Shown here: positions 17,633 through 28,100 of the stretch, piece after piece
How the letters are laid out: the number at the start of each line of letters is the position of its first letter
Position numbering within the stretch: position 1 is the stretch's first letter
NCBI RefSeq assembly: GCF_023094165.1
Contig: NZ_JALMDK010000011.1
Span: forward strand, 241,251-305,250
Direction of reading: 5' to 3'
DNA: 64,000 bases
Source of the DNA: Crossiella sp. S99.2
GTDB lineage: Bacteria; Actinomycetota; Actinomycetes; Mycobacteriales; Pseudonocardiaceae
Program-made: the position numbers and the translations under genes
The notes under the pieces: generated by a model
Seen by the model: only the letters and a program-made list of their open reading frames with translations
Told to the model about the DNA's origin: nothing
The model's database searches: none

Positions 17633-19321
17633 ATGGCCGATCTGAAACCGCGTAGCCGGGATGTCACCGATGGTCTGGAACGAGCGGCCGCGCGCGGCAT
17701 GCTGCGCGCCGTCGGTTTCTCCGATGAGGACTGGGAGAAGCCGCAGATCGGAGTGGCCTCCTCGTGGAACGAGATCACCCCGTGCAACCTGTCGCTGGAC
17801 CGGCTGGCCTCGGCGGTCAAGGAGGGTGTGCACGCGGCGGAGGGTTTCCCGCTGCAGTTCGGCACGATCTCGGTCTCCGACGGGATCTCCATGGGGCACG
17901 AGGGCATGCACTTCTCGCTGGTGTCCCGGGAGGTGATCGCGGACTCGGTGGAGACGGTGATGGGCGCCGAACGGCTGGACGGCTCAGTGCTGCTGGCCGG
18001 GTGCGACAAGTCGCTGCCCGGGATGCTGATGGCGGCCGCGCGGCTGGACCTGGCCGCGGTGTTCCTGTACGCGGGTTCGATCATGCCGGGCCGGGCGACC
18101 ATGTCGGACGGGTCCGAGCGCGAGGTGACGCTGATCGACGCGTTCGAGGCGGTCGGCGCGTGCGCGCGGGGGTTGATGAGCCGGGCGGACGTGGACGCGA
18201 TCGAACGCGCGGTCTGCCCGACCGAGGGCGCCTGCGGCGGGATGTACACGGCCAACACCATGGCCAGCGCCGCCGAAGCCCTCGGCATGTCGCTGCCGGG
18301 TTCGGCCGCACCGCCCGCGGTGGACCGCAGGCGCGACGGCTACGCCCGCCGCTCCGGTGAGGCGGTGGTCGAGTTGATCCGCCACGGCATCACCGCCAGG
18401 GACATCATGACCAAACCCGCCTTCGAGAACGCCATCGCGGTGGTCATGGCCCTGGGCGGTTCGACGAACGCGGTGCTGCACCTGCTGGCCATCGCCCACG
18501 AAGCCGAGGTCGACCTGACCCTGGCCGACTTCACCCGCATCGGCGCGAAAGTTCCGCACCTGGGCGACCTCAAGCCGTTCGGGCGACACGTGATGTACGA
18601 CGTCGACCGCATCGGCGGCATCCCCGTGGTGCTGAAACTGTTGCTGGACGCGGATTTGCTGCACGGCGACGCCCTCACCGTCACCGGCAAGACCATGGCC
18701 GAGAACCTGGCCATCCTCAACGCCCCCGCCCCCGACGGCGAAGTCATCCGAGCCCTGTCCAACCCCATCCACCCCACCGGCGGCATCACCATCCTGCACG
18801 GCACCCTGGCCCCGGATGGCGCGGTGGTGAAGTCCGCCGGCTTCGACGAGGCAGTTTTCGAGGGCACGGCAAGGGTTTTCGAAGGCGAACGAGCCGCCAT
18901 GGACGCCCTGGAGAACGGCACGATCACCGCGCGGGATGTGGTGGTGATCCGGTACGAGGGGCCGAAGGGCGGGCCGGGGATGCGGGAGATGCTGGCGATC
19001 ACGGGGGCGATCAAGGGCGCGGGGCTGGGCAAGGACGTGTTGTTGTTGACGGACGGGCGGTTCTCGGGCGGGACGACCGGGTTGTGCGTGGGGCATGTCG
19101 CACCGGAGGCGGTGGACGGGGGGCCGATCGCGTTCGTCCGGGACGGGGATCGGATTCGGCTGGATGTGGTGGCGGGGGCGTTGGATCTGGAGGTTGGGGC
19201 GGCGGAGCTGGCGGGGCGGCGGGAGGGGTGGGTGCCGCGGGCGCATGGGTACTCGCGGGGGGTGTTGGCGAAGTACGCGAAGTTGGTGGGGTCGGCCAGC
19301 ACGGGGGCGGTCTGCGGGTAG
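17633..19321 (+). CDS. ilvD: Dihydroxy-acid dehydratase
   Basis: 562 residues from ATG 17633. The enzyme dehydrates 2,3-dihydroxy-isovalerate and -methylvalerate in valine, leucine and isoleucine synthesis. It carries an Fe-S cluster and Mg2+. Visible are SSWNEITPCN, FGTISVSDGISMGHEGM, LAGCDKSLPGMLMAAARL (cluster Cys), CPTEGACGGMYTANTMAS (second cluster Cys), GGSTNAVLHLLAIAHEA and LTDGRFSGGTTGLCVGHVAPEA near the end. These identify IlvD with little doubt, and the length is normal. It stands alone, with no other ilv gene in the window. Codon usage becomes unusually G-rich in the last 400 bases, running into the G-rich tract downstream. Confidence 0.95.
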   Translation: MADLKPRSRDVTDGLERAAARGMLRAVGFSDEDWEKPQIGVASSWNEITPCNLSLDRLASAVKEGVHAAEGFPLQFGTISVSDGISMGHEGMHFSLVSREVIADSVETVMGAERLDGSVLLAGCDKSLPGMLMAAARLDLAAVFLYAGSIMPGRATMSDGSEREVTLIDAFEAVGACARGLMSRADVDAIERAVCPTEGACGGMYTANTMASAAEALGMSLPGSAAPPAVDRRRDGYARRSGEAVVELIRHGITARDIMTKPAFENAIAVVMALGGSTNAVLHLLAIAHEAEVDLTLADFTRIGAKVPHLGDLKPFGRHVMYDVDRIGGIPVVLKLLLDADLLHGDALTVTGKTMAENLAILNAPAPDGEVIRALSNPIHPTGGITILHGTLAPDGAVVKSAGFDEAVFEGTARVFEGERAAMDALENGTITARDVVVIRYEGPKGGPGMREMLAITGAIKGAGLGKDVLLLTDGRFSGGTTGLCVGHVAPEAVDGGPIAFVRDGDRIRLDVVAGALDLEVGAAELAGRREGWVPRAHGYSRGVLAKYAKLVGSASTGAVCG

Positions 19322-19937
19322 GGCGGTCTGCAGCTTGGGCGGATTGCGGGTAGGGCGGTTTGTCGAAGTGCGCGGCGGCCAGGCCCGCGCGGCCGGGCAT
19401 CGAGGCCAAGCCACCCGGCGGCTGGGCAGGCGGTGCGCTCCGGCGCGGCAGACGGTGCGCCCCGACGTGGCAGGCGGAGGCAGGGCAGGCGGTGCGCCCG
19501 GGCACGGCAGGCGGTGCGTCCCGGCGCGGCAGGCGGCGGCTGGGCGAGCCGGGTCTGCGGCGCCGGGACTGTGCGCCTAGACGCCCGCCGGCGTGTGCGC
19601 CAGCGGGGCGGGCGGCGGGGTGTACGCCAGTGGGGCGGGCGGCGAGCACAGCCGTGGGCCGTGCAGGCGGCGGCTGGGTGCGGGCCGCTGCTACGTGGCG
19701 CTTGAGTGCGGGCTGGTCGGTAGCCCGGTGGGCGGGCGGCGGTTGGCTGGGGTCGGGTCGGGCGGGGTGTGGGGCGGGGGTGTCGGGGTGGGGCGGGGGG
19801 CGGTTGTGCGGTGGGCGCGCTTCCGATTGTTCACGCAACGCGGGGAGGGGCTATTTGGTTCCCAGCGTATCCACAGGGGCACCCCGAGGCCGGGGGCTAT
19901 CCACAAAGTGCTGGTCAGAGCCCCGGGGCAGCGGCTG
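19322..19937. repeat. 616-bp G-rich intergenic tract with degenerate tandem repeats
   Basis: No convincing gene. Open frames here are by-products of the extreme composition and give only Gly/Arg/Ala-rich low-complexity protein. From about 19430 to 19535 a 22-bp unit close to GCGGTGCGCCCCGGCGCGGC recurs four times with irregular spacing. From about 19590 to 19645 a second unit, GTGYGCCAGYGGGGCGGGCG-like, appears twice back to back. The plus strand is strongly G-biased and contains many runs of three or more G. It lies between the convergent ilvD and flavin reductase genes. Confidence 0.6.
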
Positions 19938-21314
19938 CTAGGCGAGGTCCTTGACGGCCTCGCTGATTGCCCGGTGGAAGGTGGGGTAGGCGCCGATGAA
20001 CTGTTGGAGGGTTTCCAGGGGGATTTTGGCGTGGACTGCCATGGCCAGGGCGCCCAGGATTTCGCCGCCGGCGGGGCCCATCGCCGTGGCGCCCAGGAGG
20101 GTGTTGTGGTCGGTGTCGAGGATGAGTTTGATCAGGCCTCGGTTGCCTACCTTGTGGACGAAGCCTCGGGAGCTGTTCTCCAGGCGGGTGAGGCCGGTGC
20201 GGATGTTGTGGCCCTGGGCTCGGGCCTGCTTCTCGGTGAGGCCCACCGAACCCAGTTCTGGGTTGGTGAAGGTGACCCGGGGGATGGCGTGGTACTGGGC
20301 GGCGGGGCCTGGGTGGCCGAGGATCTCGCGGATGACGATGTCGGCCTGGTACATGGACATGTGGGTGAAGGCGCCGTGGCCGACGATGTCGCCTACCGCC
20401 CAGACACCCTCGGCGACCTTGAGTCGATCATCCGTGGGGAGGGTCCGGGTGGTGGGGTCCAGGCCCAGGTTTCCGATGCCGAGGGCTTCGAAGTCGGTTT
20501 TGCGGCCGGTGGCCACCAGGAGGTGGGTGCCGGTGACGCGGGTGCCGTTGGTGAGGGTGAGGGTGAACTCGTTGGCCTGGTGAGTCACTGACTCGGCCCC
20601 CGCGCCGGTGTGCACGGTGATGCCTTCGTCGGCGAAGATCTCGGTGAGCAGGGCCGCCGCCTCGGGTTCTTCCAGGGCGGCCAGGTGGGACTGGGGTTCG
20701 ATGAGGTGGACTTCGGCGCCGAAGCGGGCGAAGAGCTGGGCGAACTCCAGGCCGATGGCGCCGCCGCCGAGGACCACCAGGGTGTCGGGGACGTACTCGG
20801 TGCGGACTGCTTCGCGGTTGGTCCAGAACGGGGTGCCGGCCAGGCCCGGGATCGGCGGGATGAGGGGTTCGGTGCCGGGGTTGAGGACGATGGCCTTGGT
20901 GGCGGTGATGTGGTGGGTCTGGTTGTCGTCGTCGAGGACTTCTACCTGGCCGGGGGCGGTGATCTTGCCGGTGCCGCGGCGGAAGGTGGCTCCCGCGTCG
21001 GTGAGGCGGCGGACGGCGACGGTGTCGTCCCAGTTGTCGGTGGCCTCGCGGCGGATACGCTCCGCTACCGCCGACCAGTCGGGGAGCACGGTGGCCGAGC
21101 CCGCGAGTTCGGGCACGCGGCGGGCCTCGGCGACCACCTCGGCGGCGCGGACCATCATCTTGGTCGGGATGCAGCCGTAGTACGGGCACTCGCCGCCGAC
21201 CAGCCTGCGCTCCACTCCCAGCACCCGCAGTCCGGCCCCGGCCAGCTCCGTGGCAACATGTTCACCACCGGGCCCGAGCCCGATCACGACGACGTCCACC
21301 TCATGGGCTGACAT
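19938..21314 (-). CDS. FAD/NAD(P)-dependent pyridine nucleotide-disulfide oxidoreductase
   Basis: 458 residues from ATG 21314 with GAAGGAGA upstream. N-terminal FAD-binding GLGPGGEHVATELAGAG, then the redox disulfide GGECPYYGCIPTK (CX4C), a second Rossmann motif for NAD(P)H, VVLGGGAIGLEFAQLFARFG, the FAD-ribityl motif VWAVGDIVG, and the C-terminal dimerisation domain. This is the dihydrolipoamide dehydrogenase/mercuric reductase family. Two departures: the disulfide loop has PYY instead of the usual LNV/VNV, and the C-terminal end reads AYPTFHRAISEA, without the HPxxxE pair of true lipoamide dehydrogenases. It therefore is not likely to be Lpd and lacks the extra Cys pair of MerA. Substrate unknown. 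It has no partner genes. Confidence 0.85.
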   Translation of the reverse strand: MSAHEVDVVVIGLGPGGEHVATELAGAGLRVLGVERRLVGGECPYYGCIPTKMMVRAAEVVAEARRVPELAGSATVLPDWSAVAERIRREATDNWDDTVAVRRLTDAGATFRRGTGKITAPGQVEVLDDDNQTHHITATKAIVLNPGTEPLIPPIPGLAGTPFWTNREAVRTEYVPDTLVVLGGGAIGLEFAQLFARFGAEVHLIEPQSHLAALEEPEAAALLTEIFADEGITVHTGAGAESVTHQANEFTLTLTNGTRVTGTHLLVATGRKTDFEALGIGNLGLDPTTRTLPTDDRLKVAEGVWAVGDIVGHGAFTHMSMYQADIVIREILGHPGPAAQYHAIPRVTFTNPELGSVGLTEKQARAQGHNIRTGLTRLENSSRGFVHKVGNRGLIKLILDTDHNTLLGATAMGPAGGEILGALAMAVHAKIPLETLQQFIGAYPTFHRAISEAVKDLA

Positions 21315-22169
21315 GGCTCTCCTTCGTTCGCCGGGACGACTGCATGCCGTACAGGCAAGTTACCTGTCAGTGTTAACCGGGGATTTCGGCGGGGCGCGGC
21401 GGTCAACTCGGTCGCCAACGTTTGTCCGGGCGGTCATCACGTGCGCGGCGGACCACTACCAGGTATCGAGATCCACTGCTACCTGGGTAGCTACCTCGCT
21501 GAACCGTGTCAGAACGGTCCCGGCGCGCTGGATTCAGTTACCTGCAAACGTCGTAGGCCGATTTCGGCAGCATTAACCCGCGTCATCCCCTGGGAATGGC
21601 GGGCAGAATGTACCTCGGGCGCCGGAAATTTCCGAATCAACTCGCCCAAAGATCACCCGGCATTTTTACCGTTGATCGACAGCACCCTGGGTTCATGATC
21701 GCCTCCGGGACCACCCCGCCGAGGGACCCATGATCGCCGAGCGCGACCGGTCCGCCCGCTCCCCCTGCCAGAGGGGGTAACAAAGCCGCACGTTGTGGCG
21801 ATTACCCCCATGTGCAGCGGACGTATCCAGTAGATGAACACCGGGGGCACGCAGGCCGGAACCCTAGGCCACGCGTCCACAGTGGACACACTGGGTGACC
21901 TACCGGCCAGCGGTTTTGCCCGGTTGAGTGACTTCAGCCACACGGCATTTGTGCCGAATTGCTGAACAAGACACCGGGACCCGAGAGCCAAAGCGGGAGC
22001 ACCGAATACTTGAGAGCCGCTCAATTTTCCCTTGAGGGCGACTCAAGACCCTATTTCAACCGTTGATGAATTACAGCCTGCACCGCTAGCTTCCCGTTTC
22101 GATTCAGTCTTTCGGGTCACTAGCTGGATCCTGCCCGTCCACAGGTTGTTGTTGATCAACGGAGGCTCC
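21315..22169 (+). promoter_or_regulatory. 855-bp upstream region of the polyketide synthase operon
   Basis: Non-coding by composition: AT content is clearly higher than in the flanking genes and no frame has typical actinobacterial third-position bias. The divergent flavin reductase starts at its left edge. It holds a direct repeat CATGATCGCC (21694-21703 and near 21731), the palindrome GTCCACAGTGGAC (21885-21897), a single TTGAGTGACTTCA element (21924-21936) and the tandem TTGAG-N5-CTCAA pair described separately. The PKS start is preceded by GGAGG at 22161-22165. Confidence 0.6.
22009..22047. promoter_or_regulatory. Tandem inverted-repeat operators upstream of the PKS
   Basis: Two copies of TTGAG-N5-CTCAA: TTGAG 22010-22014 with CTCAA 22020-22024, and TTGAG 22032-22036 with CTCAA 22042-22046. 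The second extends to CTTGAG/CTCAAG. The centres are 22 bp apart, two helical turns, so two dimers would bind the same face of the DNA. They lie 123 bases before the PKS start codon. The cognate regulator is unknown. Confidence 0.6.
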
Positions 22170-25100
22170 ATGGCCGCGCAGTCGGAACGGCGTTGGGACG
22201 TCATCGGGGTTACCCCCTTCGGCGAGGCCAACGCACGTCTCGTCGCCGCGGTCCGCCAGTCCGGCGGACTCGGAGTTCTCGACCTCGGCACCGGCGCCCG
22301 GTCGACTCGGGAAGCACTAGTTCTCGCCCAGCGCTGGGCGTCCGGCACCTTCGGGGTGCGCGTCCCGGCTGGATGCGCGCTCAACCCCGCCGATCTCCCC
22401 ACCGAAGTTGACACGGTCGTGTTGACCGGGGACAGCTCTTGGCAACTCGCTGACATCGCCGCCCGCTTCCGGGTGCTCGTGGAGATCACCTCCGTCGAGC
22501 AGGCGCGCGCCGCGGCCGCCGGTGGCGCGGCCGGGCTGATCGCCCGCGGCAACGAGGCCGGTGGCCTGGTCGGCGAACTCAGCTCCTTCGTGCTGCTGCA
22601 GAAGCTCATGGCCACCCCGGGCCTGGACCTGCCGATCTGGCTGGCCGGTGGCATCGGCACGCACACCGCCGCCGCGGCCGTGCTCGGCGGCGCCACCGGC
22701 GTCGTGCTGGACACCCAGCTCGCGCTGCTGGCCGAGTCCGAGCTGCCCGAGGCGACCGCCGCGCTGCTGCGCACCCTGGACGGCTCGGAGACCGCCGTGG
22801 TCGACGGTCGCCGGGTGCTGGCTCGCAAGGGACGCGCCCCCGCCCCGGCCCTGGAACTGGGGCAGGACATCTTCCTGGCCGCCCGCTTCGCCGAGCGCTA
22901 CGGCACCGTCGGCCGGGTCGTGCGCGCCATCCGGGACGCCATCACCGCCGCGGTGACCGCCGAGGGCCTGGACGCGGTGCTGCGCCCCGGTTCGGCCTTC
23001 GCCACCGCGGTCGGCGTGCCGCTGCCGGTCGCGCAGGGTCCGATGACCCGGGTGTCCGACCAGGCCGGGTTCGCCGCCGAGGTCGCCACCGGCGGCGGAC
23101 TGCCGTTCATCGCCCTCGCCCTGGCCGGCAAGGAACAGACCCGGCGGATGATGACCGAGACCGCCGCCGCACTGGGCGAACGCCCGTGGGGCGTCGGTGT
23201 GCTCGGATTCGCGCCGGAGGACACCAGGGCCGCGCAGCTGGAGATCATCCGCGAGCTGCGGCCCACGCACGCGATCATCGCCGGGGGCCGTCCCTCGCAG
23301 GCCGCCGCGCTGGAAGAGGTCGGCATCACGACCTTCCTGCACGTGCCCTCCCCCGGGCTGCTCAAGCAGTTCGTGGAGGCGGGCGCGCGCCGGTTCATCT
23401 TCGAGGGCAGCGAATGCGGCGGGCACGTCGGGCCGCGGGCCAGCTTCGCGCTGTGGGAAGCCCAGATCTCGGTGCTGCTCGACCACCTGGGCGCCAAGGA
23501 CGGCGGCGACCTTCAGGTGATCTTCGCCGGGGGTGTGCACGACGCGCGCTCGGCCGCCATGGTCGCCGCGATGGCCGCGCCACTGGCCGCCAAGGGCGTC
23601 GGGATCGGCGTGCTCATGGGCACCGCCTACCTGTTCACCCAGGAGGCGGTCAGCGCCGGGGCGGTGCAACCGCTGTTCCAGCAGCAGGTCCTCGCCGCCG
23701 AGGGCACCGAACTGCTGGAGACCGCGCCCGGCCACGCCACCCGCTGCGTCACCAGCCCCTTCGCCGAGAACTTCCAGACCATCAAGGCCGAGCTGACCGC
23801 CCAGGGCGTGCCGGACCGGGAGATCTGGGAACACCTGGAAGGCCTCAACGTCGGCCGGCTGCGCATCGCCAGCAAGGGTGTGCGCCGCGAGGGCGACAGC
23901 CTGGTGTCCGCGGACGAGACCGAGCAGCTCGCCGACGGCCTGTTCATGGCCGGCCAGGTCGCGGTGCTGCGCGACGAGGTCACCACGGTCGCCGCGCTGC
24001 ACGAGGCGGTCACCGGCGACGCGGCCGAATACCTTGGCGCGCAACGCGAACTCGTCCGCCAGCGGCTCGGCCTCCGCACCCCGGCGCACACCGAACCGGT
24101 CGCGCCGCCGCCCCTGGACGTGGCGATCGTCGGTATGGCCTGCGTGTTCCCCGACTCCCCTGACCTGGCCACCTTCTGGGCCAACATCGTCGGCGGCGTG
24201 GACGCGGTCACCGAGGTCCCGGCCGACCGCTGGGACGCCGACACCTACTACTCCCCGGATGCCACCGGCAAGAACATCAACGACCGCACCCCCTCGCGCT
24301 GGGGCGGGTTCCTGCCGCGGATCCCGTTCGACCCGTTGAGCTACGGCATCCCGCCCGCCAGCCTGGCCAGCATCGAACCAGTGCAGCTGCTGGCACTGGA
24401 GGTGGCCCGCCGGGCACTGCGGGACGCGGGCTACGACGGTGACCGGGACTTCGACCGCTCCCGCACCTCCGTGGTCTTCGGCGCCGAGGCCGGCTCCGAC
24501 CTGTCCAACGCCACCACCCTGCGCGCGGTCCTGCCCGCCTACCTGGCCAACCTGCCCAAGGAACTCCTGGACCAGCTGCCGCCGCTGACCGAGGACTCCT
24601 TCCCCGGCATGCTGGCCAACGTCATCTCCGGCCGCATCGCCAACCGCCTCGACCTCGGCGGCGCCAACTACACCGTCGACGCCGCCTGCGCCTCCTCCCT
24701 GGCCGCCCTCGACGTGGCCTGCAAGGAACTGGTCAACGGCACCAGCGACCTGGTGCTCTGCGGTGGCGCGGACCTGCACAACGGCATCAACGACTACCTG
24801 CTCTTCGCCTCCGTGCACGCGCTGTCCGCCACCGGCCGCAGCCGCACCTTCGACAGCAGCGCCGACGGCATCGCCCTCGGTGAAGGCGTCGCCTGCGTTG
24901 CGCTGAAACGACTTTCCGACGCGCAGCGGGACGGCGACAAGATCTACGCGGTGGTCAAGGGCCTCGGCTCGGCCAGCGACGGCAAGTCCCTCGGCCTGAC
25001 CGCGCCGCGGCCGGAGGGCCAGCGGGCCGCCCTGGACCGGGCCTACGCCAACGCGCACCTCTCCCCCGCCACTGTGGGCCTGGTGGAGGCGCACGGCACC

Positions 25101-28100
25101 GGCACCGTGGTCGGCGACCGCACCGAACTGGCCACCCTGACCAAGATGTTCGTCGAGGCCGGGGCCCAGCCAGGGACCTGCGCGATCGGCTCGGTCAAGT
25201 CCCAGATCGGGCACACCAAGTGCGCGGCCGGACTCGCCGGGCTGATCAAGGCCGCACTGGCCCTGCACACCGGGGTCACACCGCCCACGCTGCACGTGGA
25301 AACGCCGAACTCGGCCTGGGACAAGGACTCCAGCCCGTTCGTCTTCCACACCGCGGCCCGGCCCTGGGCCACCGAACCGGCCAGCCGGGTCGCCGGGGTG
25401 AGCGCGTTCGGCTTCGGCGGCACCAACTTCCACACCGTGCTCGCCGCGGTGGACCAGCCCGCGCCGCGGCACAGCGTGGACGCCTGGCCGGCCGAGCTGT
25501 TCACCTTCCGCGGCAACGACCTGCGGGCGGCCACCAAGTCCATCGAGAAGCTCCTGGACCTGGCCGCGGCCAACGACACCGGCGGCCGTCCGTGGCGGCT
25601 GCGGGACCTGGCGCGTACCGCCGCCCGCACCGCCGACACCCGCACCGAACCCGTGCAGGTCGCGGTGGTCGCGGACAGCCTGGACGGCCTGGTCGGTCAG
25701 CTGCGCCGCGCCGTCGCCGGGGAACACGACCCGGCTGCCGGGGTGTACCTGGCCGGGAACACCGCCCTGGGTGACGAGCCCGCCAAACTCGCCTTACTGT
25801 TCCCCGGGCAGGGCAGCCAGCGCACCGGCATGCTCGCCGAACTGTTCGTGGCCTTCCCCGAGGTGCAGCACCTGTTGCAGCGCGGGCACCAGTGGGCCGA
25901 CCTGCTGTTCCCGCCCGCCGCGTTCGACTCCGCGGTGGCCAAGGACAACGAGACCCGGCTGCGCGACACCAGGGTGGCCCAGCCCGCGCTCGGCATCGCC
26001 GGACTCGCCGTGCACCAGCTGCTTGACAAACTCGGCGTGCGGGCGGATCTCGTTGCCGGACACAGCTATGGCGAACTCGTCGCGCTGGCCGCGGCGGGCG
26101 CGATCGACGCGGGCACCCTCCTGGACATCTCCGCGGCGCGGGCCGAGTCGATCCTGGCCGCCGCCGCGGACGCCGGTGGCGATCCCGGCAGCATGGCCGC
26201 CGCCTCCGGGCAAGCCGCCGCCGTCCTTGAGGTTCTGCAGCGGGCCGGGCTGAGCGCGGAAGTGGTGCTGGCCAACCACAACTCGCCCAAGCAGGTGGTC
26301 GTCTCCGGCAGCACCGAGGGTGTGGCCAAGGCCGTCACCGAGCTGAAGGCGGCCGGGATCAGCGCCAAACCGATCCCGGTGGCCTGCGCCTTCCACAGCC
26401 CCATCGTCGCCGCCGGCGGCGACCGATTCGCCGCGGTTCTGTCCACTGTGGACATCCATGCGCCGGAGATCCCGGTGTGGTCCAACCGCACCGCGAGCGT
26501 CTACGGCACGGACATCCGCGCCGAGCTGGCCGCGCAGATCGGTTCGCCGGTGCGCTTCGTCGAGCAGATCGAGGCCATGTACGCCGACGGCGCCCGGGTC
26601 TTCGTCGAGGCCGGGCCCGGCAAGGTGTTGTCCCGGCTGGTCAAGGACATCCTCGGCGACCGGCCGCACGTCACCGTGACCATCGAGCCCAGCGCGGACA
26701 GCGGTCTGCGCGGCTTCCTCGGCGCGCTCGCCGCACTCGCCACCGCCGGGGTGTCCCTGCGCACCGGCTGGCTGTTCCAGGGTCGCGACGCCCGCGACAT
26801 CTCGGCCACTCCCCTGCCCAAGCGCGCCGGCTGGACCATCGACGGTCACGTCGTGCGCACCGCCGACGGCGGCTACCTCACCGGCGGCCTCGCCCCGGCC
26901 CGTCGCGTCCACCTGGAGACCACCATGAGCCAGCCGCAGCCCCAGCCAGCTGGGGGCAACGAAGCCCTGGTCAGCGAGTTCCTCCGGACCAGCCGGGAAA
27001 TCCTGGCCGCCCAGCGCGATGTCATGCTCACCTACTTCGGCAGCAACCCCGGCGTGCAGTACGCGGCGCCGCAGGTGCTCCAGCAGCTCCCGGCCGTCGT
27101 GCAGGCCCCGATCGCGCCGGTGGTCCAGGCGGTCGCCGCACCCGTGCCGGTGGTGACCGCCCCCGCGCCCGCGCCGTCCACTGTGGATGTACTCGCCACC
27201 GTGCTGCAGATCATCAGTGACCGGACGGGGTACCCGATCGACATGATCGAACCCGAGCTGGACCTGGAAGCCGACCTCTCCATCGACTCCATCAAGCGCA
27301 CCGAGATCGCCGGTGAGCTGGCCACCAAGCTGGGTGGCGGTCTGGACGCGGCCAGCCTGACCGACGCCGAGCTGGAGGACCTCGCCAAGGCCCGCACGGC
27401 CGCGGCGATCTCCGCCTGGCTGGGCGCGAAGGTCGGCGACAGCGCACCGGCCGCGGTCCCCGCGCCGATCGCGGCCAGTGGCCCCAGCGAGGCCGACATC
27501 CTGGCCACCGTGCTGCAGATCATCAGCGACCGCACCGGATACCCGATCGACATGATCGAACCTGACCTGGACCTGGAAGCCGACCTCTCCATCGACTCCA
27601 TCAAGCGCACCGAGATCGCGGGCGAGCTGGCCAGCCAGCTCGGGGACAGTGTGGACGCGGCCAGCCTCGGCGACGCCGAACTGGAAGACCTCGCAAAGGC
27701 GCGCACCGCGGCCTCGATCGCGGGCTGGCTGGCCGCCAAGTCCGGCGCCCCGGCCCTGCCCGCGGCGGCCCAGCCGCTCGCCCTGGCCGCCGCACCGGAG
27801 CCAGTGCCGGCCTCCGGCGGCATCGCGCCCAAGCGGTACCTGCTCACCCCGGTCGACATCTCCGGCATCGCCCCCGTCGGGGTGGAAGCCTTGGCGGGCA
27901 AGCGGTTCGTGCTCTTCGGCGCCACCGGCGCGAGCGAACTCGCCGCACTGCTCCTGGAAAACGGCGCGCAGGCCAGGGTCGAATCCCTGGCCCGGCCGCT
28001 CACCGAGGCCGACGGGCAGATCGACGGCGTGGTGTTCCTGGACGCCCTGGTCGACGGCGACCTGCCGGTGCTCCCGGAAACCTTCCCCTCCTTCCAGTCC

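Noticed and set aside
19360..19941. 193-codon open frame in the G-rich tract
   Set aside because: Composition is repeat-driven, with no motif and no credible start site.
22032..22169. N-terminal extension of the first PKS protein by 46 residues
   Set aside because: This stretch is AT-richer, contains the tandem operators, and has no ribosome binding site, whereas ATG 22170 has GGAGG at good distance.
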